Origin: Jejuia sp043557195
GTDB taxonomy: Bacteria > Bacteroidota > Bacteroidia > Flavobacteriales > Flavobacteriaceae
Direction of reading: 5' to 3'
DNA length: 64,000 bases
NCBI GenBank assembly: GCA_043557195.1
Contig: CP121314.1
Span: 62,001-126,000 of the forward strand
Positions 37,164 through 46,183 of this stretch are shown piece after piece. The position numbers were made by a program, and so were the translations under genes. The notes under the pieces were generated by a model. That model saw only the letters and a list, made by a program, of their open reading frames with translations. It was not told where the DNA came from and searched no databases. Each line of letters starts with the position of its first letter. Positions within the stretch are counted from its first letter, which is position 1.

Positions 37164-38654
37164 ATGGATTACATAAATAATATAGCTAATTCTATACTAG
37201 ATAACTATGATAACAATGTCTTATTTATTGATAATAAGTACCATTCTTATAAGGAATTTGCCCTGTGTATAAGTAATATTAGAGATTTCATTCAAAATAC
37301 AATTCCTAATAAAGAAAAACTTATAGGATTAGTTACAAATGATGATATTGAAACTTACGCTTCAATTGTAGCTTTATGGTTGGAAGGTAAGGCATACGTC
37401 CCTGTTAATCCTGAGTTTCCTGCTGAAAGAAATTTTGAAATATTTAGACAAACAAAGACTAAGTTTGTTCTAGACTCTTCCAATAGTAAACAATATAACG
37501 GCTATAATACAATTGACACAACCGTTAAACAAAACATAAAAATTAATTTAACCCCTAAAAAAATAAATGGAGAAGACTTAGCATACATATTATTTACTTC
37601 AGGAACCACAGGTGTACCTAAGGGAGTTCCAATTACGTTTAATAATGTACAAGCTTTAGTAAATGCTGTTGATGCAGAACCAACATTTAATTTAAACAAC
37701 AAAGATAAGTGCCTGCAAATGTTTGAGTTAACTTTTGATTTCTCAGTAGTCACATATTTATTCCCTTTATTAGCCGGATCTTGTATTTATACAATACCAA
37801 AGGGAAAGATTAAATACTTCTATATTTTTAAACTTCTCAAAGAACAAAACCTTACTGTTCTTACTATGGTGCCTTCTATTATAAACTATTTACGACCTTA
37901 TTTTCCTGAAATAAATGCTAAATCTGTTAGGTATTGTAGTTTTGGTGGAGGTGCGCTACACGATGATATAGCTAAAGAATGGAGCAATTGCCTACCTAAT
38001 TGTAAAATATTTAATTACTACGGGCCTACAGAGTTTACTGTGTATAGCGGTTTTTATCCATATGATAAAGACACACACACTAAGGCATACAATGGTGTAA
38101 TATCTATTGGTAAACCTCAAAAAGACACATTATACCTTGTAGTAAATAAAAACAATGAAGAAGTGGCTATTGGTGAAGCTGGTGAACTTTGTTTAGCTGG
38201 CCCGCAAATAACACCAGGATATTGGAATAATGATAAAAAAAATAAGCTAAGCTTCTTTTACCATAGAATCAATGGTATAAATGAAAGGTTCTATAAGACT
38301 GGGGATTTATGCATTATAGATGAAGATGGTGATTATCTATATGTTGGAAGATCTGATTTTCAAGTAAAAATTAGAGGATATAGAGTTGAATTAGGAGAAG
38401 TTGAATTTCATACAAAAAAAGTAATTAAAGATTGTAATTTTGTGGTTTTAGATATTGATAATGATTCTGGAAATAATGAACTATATTTAATCATTGAATC
38501 AGATAAATTTAATATTGAACCCGTAGTCGATTATTTAAAAGAAAAAATGCCCAACTATATGGTGCCCACACAAATACGATTTATAGATAGCATCCCTCAT
38601 AACATTAATGGCAAAATTGATAGAAACCAATTAAGAAACACATTTAACCCATGA
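37164..38654 (+). CDS. Stand-alone amino acid/acyl adenylation enzyme (DltA/NRPS A-domain type)
   Basis: This 496-residue AMP-forming ligase has its core motifs in order: YILFTSGTTGVPKGVP (A3), FELTFDFSVV (A4), NYYGPTEFT (A5), GELCLAGPQI, FYKTGDL (A7), GRSDFQVKIRGYRVELGEVE (A8) and the catalytic Lys in NINGKIDR (A10). It is the size of DltA and lacks condensation or thioesterase domains. Its stop overlaps the carrier-protein start by four bases, so it almost certainly loads that carrier. Whether it loads D-Ala, another amino acid or a fatty or hydroxy acid cannot be read. Confidence 0.9.
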   Translation: MDYINNIANSILDNYDNNVLFIDNKYHSYKEFALCISNIRDFIQNTIPNKEKLIGLVTNDDIETYASIVALWLEGKAYVPVNPEFPAERNFEIFRQTKTKFVLDSSNSKQYNGYNTIDTTVKQNIKINLTPKKINGEDLAYILFTSGTTGVPKGVPITFNNVQALVNAVDAEPTFNLNNKDKCLQMFELTFDFSVVTYLFPLLAGSCIYTIPKGKIKYFYIFKLLKEQNLTVLTMVPSIINYLRPYFPEINAKSVRYCSFGGGALHDDIAKEWSNCLPNCKIFNYYGPTEFTVYSGFYPYDKDTHTKAYNGVISIGKPQKDTLYLVVNKNNEEVAIGEAGELCLAGPQITPGYWNNDKKNKLSFFYHRINGINERFYKTGDLCIIDEDGDYLYVGRSDFQVKIRGYRVELGEVEFHTKKVIKDCNFVVLDIDNDSGNNELYLIIESDKFNIEPVVDYLKEKMPNYMVPTQIRFIDSIPHNINGKIDRNQLRNTFNP

Positions 38655-38905
38655 AAAATCAAGAAATTTTAGAAAAAGTTGCCAAATCATTTAGTACAGT
38701 TTTAGAACATAACAATTTTACTTTAACCGAATCAACAACAGCTGATGATGTAGATGGATGGGAATCCATTACACATATGATGATAATTAATGATATAGAA
38801 AAATCTTTTAATATTAAGTTTAAGCTCATGGATTTAATGAATATGGATTCTATAGGAGATTTAATTAATGTAATTCAAAAAGAGCAAAGCATAATACATA
38901 GTTAG
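38651..38905 (+). CDS. Acyl/aminoacyl carrier protein
   Basis: This 84-residue four-helix carrier protein carries the phosphopantetheine Ser in DGWESITHMMII (Ser ~39; W-E-S-I replaces the usual DSL). The acidic helix II reads INDIEKSFNIKF. Translation is coupled to the adenylation enzyme (ATGA overlap). It is much more like a dedicated DltC/NRPS carrier than the fatty-acid AcpP, which lacks the Trp before the Ser motif. It needs a phosphopantetheinyl transferase, none of which is in this window. Confidence 0.9.
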   Translation: MKNQEILEKVAKSFSTVLEHNNFTLTESTTADDVDGWESITHMMIINDIEKSFNIKFKLMDLMNMDSIGDLINVIQKEQSIIHS

Positions 38906-38949
38906 TTTTTAAAGAACTAATTTTAATAATTGAACAACTGTTCACCGAG

Positions 38950-39564
38950 ATGTACCAATTTCTTTTTAAACGTTTTTTAGACTTAGTTGCATCCTTGATT
39001 GGGCTAATATTACTTTCGCCTATTTTTGCACTTTTAATTATTGCTCTAGCTCTAGCCAATAAGGGTAATGCGTTTTTTGTACAAAAGCGTCCGGGGAAAA
39101 ATGAAAACATATTTAGTATTATCAAGTTCAAGACAATGAACGATAGTACCGATGAAAATGGAAGTTTATTGCCAGATAGTGAGCGTTTAACCACTATTGG
39201 CAAAATAGTACGAAAAACTTCTCTAGATGAGTTGCCACAACTTATTAATATTGTAAAAGGAGATATGAGTTTTATTGGTCCAAGACCTCTTTTAATAAGG
39301 TATTTACCCTTTTATTCAGAAATTGAAAAAAAACGACATTCTATAAGACCAGGTATTACAGGCTTAGCTCAAGTTTCTGGTAGAAACATTTTAAACTGGG
39401 ACGATCGCCTAAAAAAAGATATAGAATATGTTGAGAACTTAAGTTTTAGTTTAGATTTTAAAATTTTTATAAAAACAATTCAAAAGGTTATCACATCAAA
39501 AGATGTGGTAGTAAATCCAAATTCAGTTATTGAAGATTTAGATGCAAGTAGAGCAAAACATTAA
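38950..39564 (+). CDS. PglC-like phosphoglycosyl transferase (first copy)
   Basis: This 204-residue monotopic sugar transferase has an N-terminal reentrant helix (FKRFLDLVASLIG... to ~residue 30), FVQKRPGKNENIFSIIKFKTM, the catalytic SLDELPQLINIVKGDMSFIGPRP region (Asp-Glu near 90), RPGITGLAQVSGRN and a WDDRLKKDIEYV end. It would load the first sugar-1-phosphate on undecaprenyl phosphate, probably the diamino sugar. Its end overlaps the formyltransferase start by 23 bases. A close relative lies at 40194. Confidence 0.92.
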   Translation: MYQFLFKRFLDLVASLIGLILLSPIFALLIIALALANKGNAFFVQKRPGKNENIFSIIKFKTMNDSTDENGSLLPDSERLTTIGKIVRKTSLDELPQLINIVKGDMSFIGPRPLLIRYLPFYSEIEKKRHSIRPGITGLAQVSGRNILNWDDRLKKDIEYVENLSFSLDFKIFIKTIQKVITSKDVVVNPNSVIEDLDASRAKH

Positions 39565-40144
39565 ATGGGCAATTTTAGTTACTGGTTGGGGAAGAAATGC
39601 TAAAGACACCTTAAAGTCCTATACAAAAGGTAAATTAAAAAATTCTAGTATAGATTTGATTATATACGAAGAAGAGCCTTGCGGTGCCAAAGAATATGCT
39701 GAAAAGCATAATATTGAAACATTGCAAATGTTTAAGCAAGACTACCAAAACCTATTGAGCTATCAAGATCAATTAATAAAAGAGATAAAAAAGAGAAACA
39801 TTGATTATATTTTGATGTTAAATTTTAAATACATAATTAAACAACCAATGCTTGAGGCATTCCCTAACCGCATAGTTAATATACACCCTTCCCTATTCCC
39901 AAGTTTTCTAGCTACAAAAACGGCCATACAGGATGCATTAGACTATGGAGTAAAAATTACAGGAATAACTACCCATATAATTGATGATAAAATAGATGAA
40001 GGCACAATTTTATGTCAAAGAGCAATTAAGGTAAAAGAAAATGACACATTCGAAACTCTATATCCAAAATTTGTTAGACAGGGAGCAAAAATAATTAAGA
40101 AAACTATCAAAATAATTGAAAATCAAGAATTTGATAAAAATTGA
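39542..40144 (+). CDS. PurN-like formyltransferase, probable amino-sugar N-formyltransferase
   Basis: This 200-residue formyl-folate transferase fold has ILVTGWGRNA at the N-terminus, the catalytic Asn/His pair in NIHPSLFPSF and the Asp in ITTHIIDDKIDEGTI, matching the N-H-D triad of PurN. It is not in a purine operon but lies between two phosphoglycosyl transferases, so an N-formylated amino sugar (as in VioF-type pathways) is the likely product. It is close to GART/PurN in length rather than to the larger ArnA/FdtF types. The start at 39542 gives a 23-base overlap, but no later Met fits. Confidence 0.82.
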   Translation: MQVEQNIKWAILVTGWGRNAKDTLKSYTKGKLKNSSIDLIIYEEEPCGAKEYAEKHNIETLQMFKQDYQNLLSYQDQLIKEIKKRNIDYILMLNFKYIIKQPMLEAFPNRIVNIHPSLFPSFLATKTAIQDALDYGVKITGITTHIIDDKIDEGTILCQRAIKVKENDTFETLYPKFVRQGAKIIKKTIKIIENQEFDKN

Positions 40145-40193
40145 ATTTAACCATAATTATATTTTAATTAAATAGCCATCTTACTTTTACATT

Positions 40194-40808
40194 ATGAATC
40201 GTTTATATTTAATATTAAAAAGGTTTTTTGACTTTACAGTCGCCATTACAGCTATTATTCTTTTATCTCCAATATTTTTAACTGTTTTAATTTGTTTAGT
40301 TTTTGTTAATAGCGGTAAACCTTTCTTCTTTCAAGAAAGACCTGGAAAAAATGAAAAGTTATTCAAAATAATAAAGTTTAAAACTATGAGAGACCTACAA
40401 CCTAATTCAGAAAAAGATGTACATAATCTTAATAGAGTAACTAAAATTGGAAGTTTTATAAGAAAATATTCTTTAGACGAAATACCACAGCTAATAAATG
40501 TTATCAAAGGAGACATGAGTATTGTTGGTCCAAGACCGCTTTTGGTTCATTATTTGCCCTTATATAATAATTTTCAAAAACAACGGCATCTTACAAGACC
40601 AGGAATTTCGGGGTGGGCCCAAGTTAAAGGTAGAAATTCTATTTCTTGGGAAAAGAAATTTGAACTAGATGTTTGGTATGTAAAGAATCAATCTTTTATT
40701 ATTGATCTAAAAATTATACTACTTACTGTTAAAAGAATTATTATACCCCAAGGCATAAACAATAGTGAAGGAACTAATATGCCCGAATTCACAGGAACTA
40801 AACTATGA
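40194..40808 (+). CDS. PglC-like phosphoglycosyl transferase (second copy)
   Basis: This 204-residue paralogue of the 38950 gene has the same parts: N-terminal hydrophobic hairpin, FFFQERPGKNEKLFKIIKFKTM (in part), SLDEIPQLINVIKGDMSIVGPRP (Asp-Glu near 90), RPGISGWAQVKGRN. GWAQVKGRN instead of GLAQVSGRN separates it from the first copy and may mark a different sugar donor. Its stop overlaps the start of the 939-residue fusion by four bases, so it is translated together with a PglD-type acetyltransferase. Confidence 0.92.
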   Translation: MNRLYLILKRFFDFTVAITAIILLSPIFLTVLICLVFVNSGKPFFFQERPGKNEKLFKIIKFKTMRDLQPNSEKDVHNLNRVTKIGSFIRKYSLDEIPQLINVIKGDMSIVGPRPLLVHYLPLYNNFQKQRHLTRPGISGWAQVKGRNSISWEKKFELDVWYVKNQSFIIDLKIILLTVKRIIIPQGINNSEGTNMPEFTGTKL

Positions 40809-43624
40809 TAAACAAAATTTTAATTATTGGTGCCTCTGGTCATGCCAAAGTTATTATAGATATTATTGAAAAAGAAGGTAAATACGAAATATTTGGCTTA
40901 ATTGATTCTTTCAAAAATAAAGGAGATAGTATATTCAACTATAAAATATTAGGTACAGAAAAAGACTTACCCAAATTATTTAAAGACCATGATGATATAG
41001 TAGGCGGTATAGTAGCTATTGGAGACAATTATACTAGAATGAAAATTTATTTAGATATTTCGTCTAAGATAAAGAACTTCAATTTTATTAATGCAATACA
41101 CCCTTCTTCTGTAGTATGCAGAAATGTTACCATAGAAAAAGGTTCTGTTATCATGCCAGGTGCTGTAATTAGTAGCGATGTAAAAATAGGTAAGCAGTGC
41201 ATTGTAAACACAAATAGTACTGTAAATCACGATTGTATAATTGAAGATTTTGTAAGTATTGCTCCAGGTGCAACGCTTGCAGGAGGAGTAAAAGTAGGTA
41301 AGTGTACAGCAATATCATTGGGTGCTAATGTGCTTGAGATGATTAACATTGGAAAACATACAATAATAGGTGCCGGTTCTTTAGTAAATAAAAATATTGG
41401 AAGCTACAAAAAGGCATATGGCTTGCCTGCTAAAGAGATTAGTGATAGAAAAATTGACGATAAATATTTAGGAATGTCAGAAATAAAAAATACTAGTAAA
41501 TACGACTTAAGTTTTTATAGTTTGAAAACTAGCAAAGACATTGCAGCCTATAGGGATATACTTAGTGCCTTTGAGAATCACAATATGTTTTATACACTTG
41601 CGTATTGTAATTATCAAACGAGTAGCCAGCTTAATTATTTTATCCTTAAAAAGGATGATATTCCACAAGTTTTATTACCAATATATTTAAATAAAATTGA
41701 GTCGGATATTTTTGATGAGAACGATACTTTCTACGATGTTAATTCTCCATATGGTTACAGTGGACCATTATTTAACAAAAATACTACTGAAGAAGATATT
41801 ATAGAATTTTGGAATGTTGTTGATGATTGGTATCAAAAAAACAATGTTGTAACTGAGTTTATCAGATTTAACCTTGAAAACAATCACAGATGTTATTCAG
41901 GGCATCTTATACCTACACTTGATAATGTAAGAGGTAAGTTATCAAATTTCGATTCTATTTGGGATAATTTCAAGCAAAAAGTTAGAAATAATTACAGAAA
42001 AGCTGTTAAAAGTAATTTATCTATTGAAATACATACTCAAACTAAATCTTCTGAGGTTATAGATCAGTTCTATGATATATATATATCAACAATGAAAAGA
42101 AATAATGCTACTGAAAATTATTTCTATTCAAAAGATTATTTTACCAAATTAATAAATGAAAATTTTGAGAATACAATAATAGCTATTGTTTTTAAAGAAA
42201 ATATCGCAATATCAACAGAACTTATACTTATAAATAAATCTACAATCTATTCATATTTAGGAGGAACCAATTCAGATTATTTTAATTATAGACCTAATGA
42301 CTATTTAAAAATAGAAATGATTAAATGGGCTTTAGAAAATAATAAAAATCATTATGTTTTGGGAGGAGGAAGGTCAAATGGTGATGGTTTGTACCAATAT
42401 AAAAAATCGTTTTTCCCGAAAGACAAAGATGTATTATATTACACTGGAAGAAAAGTAATAAACCCTGAAGTATATAATAACTTAATTAAAGAAATTAAAG
42501 TTGAATTCACAGATGTGTTAGATTATGTAAAAGACTCTAAAAAATACTTTCCTATATACAGTCAAAAAAATACTTGTAAAAAAAATGAGTCTAATAATAT
42601 AAAAGTGATATTCACTAAAAATGAATGGAAAACTGCAATCAAAAATATAGGATACTACGATTTTTATCATACTTATGACTATCATAATTTATCAAAATTA
42701 GAAGGAGAGACACCGTTACTTATTGAGTACAAAGAAGAAAATAAGGTTATATACCTTCCCCTAATAAAAAGAGAAATACCAGGTACAGATTATTTTGACG
42801 CAACCTCTGTTTACGGATATGCTGGCCCATTACAAAAGAGTATAGACAAACATTTTAATAATATAAACTTTTTAAAGGCTTTAAATTCTTTTTTCGAAGA
42901 AGAAAAGATAGTATCGGTTTTTTCCAGGTTAAATCCTTTCATCGATCATCAGGAGACCATCCTAAAAAACGCTGGAACAATAGAAGCACTCAGCTATATC
43001 GTAAATATAGATTTAACCAAAGATATTGATGAGCAGAGAACTATTTTTTCAAAAACCACCAAACGCTACATCAATAAATGCAGAAAAACTTTTAATTTCA
43101 AAATTAGTGATAAGGAAGAAGACATATTAATGTTTATAGATTTGTATTATGAAAATATGGATCGAGTTAATGCTGAAAAAAAATATTATTTTTCTAAACA
43201 ATATTTTTTAGATTTTATAAATAGTGAAGATTTCGAGACAGATGTATTACTGGCTATAGATAAGGAAAATGAAGAAATTATCTCTGCTGCAATGATGGTA
43301 AAAACAAACAATATTATTCAATATCATATCTCTGGAACACGCAATGACTATTTAAATATCTCTCCTATCAGACTTTTAATAGATGAAATGCGCCTAAAAG
43401 GAACTAAGGAAGGCTATAAATACTTTAATTTAGGTGGTGGACTGGGTAATCAAGAAGATGAGTTATTTAGATTTAAGGCATCTTTTTCAAAAGATTTCAA
43501 ACCTTTTAAAACATGGAAGCATATTGCCAACGAAAATGTATATAAAGAACTTATTAAGAAGAACGAGGTAGGCGACTTAGAATCAAACTTTTTTCCGTTA
43601 TATAGATTGAAACAGAATAATTAA
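40805..43624 (+). CDS. Three-domain fusion: PglD-like sugar acetyltransferase plus two FemAB-like transferase domains
   Basis: This 939-residue protein is cytoplasmic. Residues 1-~215 are a PglD/NeuD-type left-handed beta-helix acetyltransferase: GASGHAK at 9-15, catalytic His142 in VNHDC, AYGLPAK at the end. Residues ~231-585 and ~600-935 are two copies of a FemAB-like (peptidyl/aminoacyl transferase, double-GNAT) fold. The copies share SPYGYSGPL (314-322) with SVYGYAGPL (668-676), KVRNNYRKA (392-400) with KRYINKCRK (753-761), and LGGGRSNGDGLYQYKKSF with LGGGLGNQEDELFRFKASF. The acetyltransferase would make the diacetylated bacillosamine-type sugar, and the Fem domains suggest aminoacyl or peptidyl addition. 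The gene is coupled to the preceding PglC-like gene and converges on the SGNH gene with a 4-base overlap. Confidence 0.87.
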   Translation: MINKILIIGASGHAKVIIDIIEKEGKYEIFGLIDSFKNKGDSIFNYKILGTEKDLPKLFKDHDDIVGGIVAIGDNYTRMKIYLDISSKIKNFNFINAIHPSSVVCRNVTIEKGSVIMPGAVISSDVKIGKQCIVNTNSTVNHDCIIEDFVSIAPGATLAGGVKVGKCTAISLGANVLEMINIGKHTIIGAGSLVNKNIGSYKKAYGLPAKEISDRKIDDKYLGMSEIKNTSKYDLSFYSLKTSKDIAAYRDILSAFENHNMFYTLAYCNYQTSSQLNYFILKKDDIPQVLLPIYLNKIESDIFDENDTFYDVNSPYGYSGPLFNKNTTEEDIIEFWNVVDDWYQKNNVVTEFIRFNLENNHRCYSGHLIPTLDNVRGKLSNFDSIWDNFKQKVRNNYRKAVKSNLSIEIHTQTKSSEVIDQFYDIYISTMKRNNATENYFYSKDYFTKLINENFENTIIAIVFKENIAISTELILINKSTIYSYLGGTNSDYFNYRPNDYLKIEMIKWALENNKNHYVLGGGRSNGDGLYQYKKSFFPKDKDVLYYTGRKVINPEVYNNLIKEIKVEFTDVLDYVKDSKKYFPIYSQKNTCKKNESNNIKVIFTKNEWKTAIKNIGYYDFYHTYDYHNLSKLEGETPLLIEYKEENKVIYLPLIKREIPGTDYFDATSVYGYAGPLQKSIDKHFNNINFLKALNSFFEEEKIVSVFSRLNPFIDHQETILKNAGTIEALSYIVNIDLTKDIDEQRTIFSKTTKRYINKCRKTFNFKISDKEEDILMFIDLYYENMDRVNAEKKYYFSKQYFLDFINSEDFETDVLLAIDKENEEIISAAMMVKTNNIIQYHISGTRNDYLNISPIRLLIDEMRLKGTKEGYKYFNLGGGLGNQEDELFRFKASFSKDFKPFKTWKHIANENVYKELIKKNEVGDLESNFFPLYRLKQNN

Positions 43625-44583
43625 AATTTTTCCTCAATATATTTTGTTATAACATTTGCTATAATACTTCTACCATTGTTATTCCAGTGTTTGTCATAGA
43701 TAAGAGTAGTAGGTCTTTTAGATTTTTTAAGGTCTTCAGAGAAATCTAGGTATTTAAAATTGTGCTTTTCCAAGTGATTCAAGAAAGATTTAGGAGTAGC
43801 ACTTTTATCTATTAACAAGGTAAATCTTTCTTTATCATAACCATACTTATCGACTAAACTTTTGAAATTATTGAGATATTTTTCATTATTTTGCTTCTCA
43901 ATTAAAACCTTTTCTTCGTCACTAATTTCCTTTTTAGAAGTTTTTTTTCCTTTTAAAAATGCAATTATTCTATTTGGAGCTTTTTTAACAGGATCTATAA
44001 TACCAATGCTTTGCAGATATGCAAGTATTTTTATTTTTCGTAGATTTTTGTATAATGAAGACTCTAACTTCATACGGTCTCTTACAACATTATATTCAGC
44101 CCTTGATAAATCATTTTCAAATTTTAATCCAAAAATCACATGATCTATCAAATCAAATTCATTCCTGTAAGAATACACTAAATGTAATTGATCTGCAAAA
44201 TCATAACCTGCATAACCAAACTCATAAACATCTATATCTTTAACTCTATTTTCAATCTTTTTTCCTATAGAATTATAGTAATTTTGATGAAAACCTTCTA
44301 TAAATGAATCGCCAACTAAGGCTACTTCTATTTTATCCTTGGTGGGCTTGTATTCTTGATAAGAGTTAAAACCAGAATTATTAATATGGTATTCTGAAAA
44401 GTTCTGCCTTCTATTACCGGTTACTGAATATCCAGATTGATTGGGCACCCACTTCTCTACTCCATATTTATCGATATATCTTGACGGATAATCTTTGGTT
44501 AAGTGAAATAACCGCACATACACTTCTAGTGCGAACACTACCAACACAGCATAAAGAAAACATTTTAAAAATAACCTTTTCAT
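43621..44583 (-). CDS. SGNH-like accessory protein of the second O-acylation pair
   Basis: This 320-residue protein has an N-terminal membrane anchor (residues ~7-24) and an SGNH domain: ALVGDSFIEGF (block I Ser), a Gly block (YEFGYAGYD) and IYDKHWNNNGRSIIA, the Asp-x-x-His block. It lies 5 bases downstream of the MBOAT gene. Unlike its counterpart at 16383 it keeps a canonical GDS, so it is more likely to be an active esterase or acyltransferase. Confidence 0.75.
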   Translation of the reverse strand: MKRLFLKCFLYAVLVVFALEVYVRLFHLTKDYPSRYIDKYGVEKWVPNQSGYSVTGNRRQNFSEYHINNSGFNSYQEYKPTKDKIEVALVGDSFIEGFHQNYYNSIGKKIENRVKDIDVYEFGYAGYDFADQLHLVYSYRNEFDLIDHVIFGLKFENDLSRAEYNVVRDRMKLESSLYKNLRKIKILAYLQSIGIIDPVKKAPNRIIAFLKGKKTSKKEISDEEKVLIEKQNNEKYLNNFKSLVDKYGYDKERFTLLIDKSATPKSFLNHLEKHNFKYLDFSEDLKKSKRPTTLIYDKHWNNNGRSIIANVITKYIEEKF

Positions 44584-44588
44584 AATCT

Positions 44589-46040
44589 CTAAAATTGGAA
44601 ATAAATGAAAGACCTATCAAAACTACTGTCATAAAACAACAACATCGCCATTATTACTAGTGTATAGATTATAAATCTCACCACTCTAGATTTAAACTTA
44701 AAAGGTGCTCTTTCATCCTTTCTTATAAGATACTCATAAAAAATAAAAATTGCAATAAGTATATAATAATCAATCATACGATAACCTAGAGGGTGATTAT
44801 AAGGCTCATATGAAAAATTATATACTATTCTTTCTATAAAATTAAATGCATCAGTTATAGATTCTGACCTGAAGAATATTCTAGAAAACGTAACAATGGC
44901 AAAGGTTAACAATACTTGCCCTATCTCTATAAAAGACGGAAAAAAAGAATTTTCGCCAACAACTGAGTGTTTATAGATGGTATTTCTTCCCATTAAGAAA
45001 ACTGGAATAAATGCCAAAGCATGAAATGCTCCCCAAAAAATAAAAGTCCAATTAGCTCCATGCCAAAATCCACTAACTAAAAATATAATACAAATATTTC
45101 TTACTGATTTTAATTTGCTTACTCTTGAACCTCCAAGAGGAATGTAAATGTAATGCCTGAACCATGTAGACAAAGATATATGCCAACGTTGCCAATATTC
45201 AGCCACGTTTCTTGAAAAATTAGGGAATTTAAAGTTAGACATTAACTCTATCCCAAAAAGTTTAGCAGTACCAATTGCAATATCTGAGTACCCACTAAAA
45301 TCACCATAAACTTGAAAACTAAAAAGTGTTACTCCTAAAATTAAAGTTGATGCAGGGTAAGATGGGTAATTGGAAAATATGTCATCCACAATGGGAGCAA
45401 TTCCATCTGCAATTACTACTTTTTTAAACAACCCCCACAAAATAAGTTTTAATCCAGCTACGCATTGATTATAATCAAAATCCCTTTTATTCAAAATTTG
45501 GGATAATAAATTTGAAGCTCTTTCAATTGGTCCTGCCACTAATTGAGGAAAAAAACTAACAAATGCTGCAAAACCTAAAAAATCTTTGGTAGGCTTCAAT
45601 CTTTGGTAATAAATATCAAAAGAATATGACATGGTTTGGAATGTATAGAATGATATACCTACCGGAAGTAATATTCTTAATGTCCAAGTGCTTTTTATAT
45701 CATAGCCTATTAGATGACAGGCATCAATCCAAGAATCAACGAAAAAATTAAAATATTTAAAGAATCCTAAAAGACCTACATTAAAGATTACGCTGCACCA
45801 AAGCCAGAGTTTTCTTTTGCTTTTTTTATCATTGGTATGAATTTGTAAACCAATAAAATAGTCTACAAGGGTACTCAAGAATATGAGAGAAAGAAATCTC
45901 CAGTCCCACCATCCATAAAAGAAATAACTGGCAAAAAGTAGAAAAAGGTTTTGACCTTTTGTCGTCTTTTTTAAGAAAAACCAATAGACTATAAAAACAA
46001 CTGGTAAGAAAACAAAAAACTCTAGAGAATTGAATACCAT
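44589..46040 (-). CDS. MBOAT family O-acyltransferase (second copy)
   Basis: The protein has about 483 residues. I start it at the Met at 46040 (MVFNSLEFFVFLP), which matches the paralogue's MIFNSVAFLIFF; the longer frame to 46097 lacks similarity. It has FYTFQTMSYSFDIYYQ, FVSFFPQLVAGPIERA, DFSGYSDIAIGTAK, EYWQRWHISLSTWFRHY and the active His in SGFWHGANWTF. With the SGNH gene it forms the right-hand O-acylation pair of the locus. Confidence 0.92.
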   Translation of the reverse strand: MVFNSLEFFVFLPVVFIVYWFFLKKTTKGQNLFLLFASYFFYGWWDWRFLSLIFLSTLVDYFIGLQIHTNDKKSKRKLWLWCSVIFNVGLLGFFKYFNFFVDSWIDACHLIGYDIKSTWTLRILLPVGISFYTFQTMSYSFDIYYQRLKPTKDFLGFAAFVSFFPQLVAGPIERASNLLSQILNKRDFDYNQCVAGLKLILWGLFKKVVIADGIAPIVDDIFSNYPSYPASTLILGVTLFSFQVYGDFSGYSDIAIGTAKLFGIELMSNFKFPNFSRNVAEYWQRWHISLSTWFRHYIYIPLGGSRVSKLKSVRNICIIFLVSGFWHGANWTFIFWGAFHALAFIPVFLMGRNTIYKHSVVGENSFFPSFIEIGQVLLTFAIVTFSRIFFRSESITDAFNFIERIVYNFSYEPYNHPLGYRMIDYYILIAIFIFYEYLIRKDERAPFKFKSRVVRFIIYTLVIMAMLLFYDSSFDRSFIYFQF

Positions 46041-46183
46041 AAGAAGTAGTAATCGTATTAAGTAGGTAGCATTTGGTAAAAATAAAACTTGTGCCAAATA
46101 TCTTTTAACTCATCTAGTATATCAAAAATTTTCTACGAATTACACAATAATTACCTTAACAAACACTATTGCAAAATAAACAT

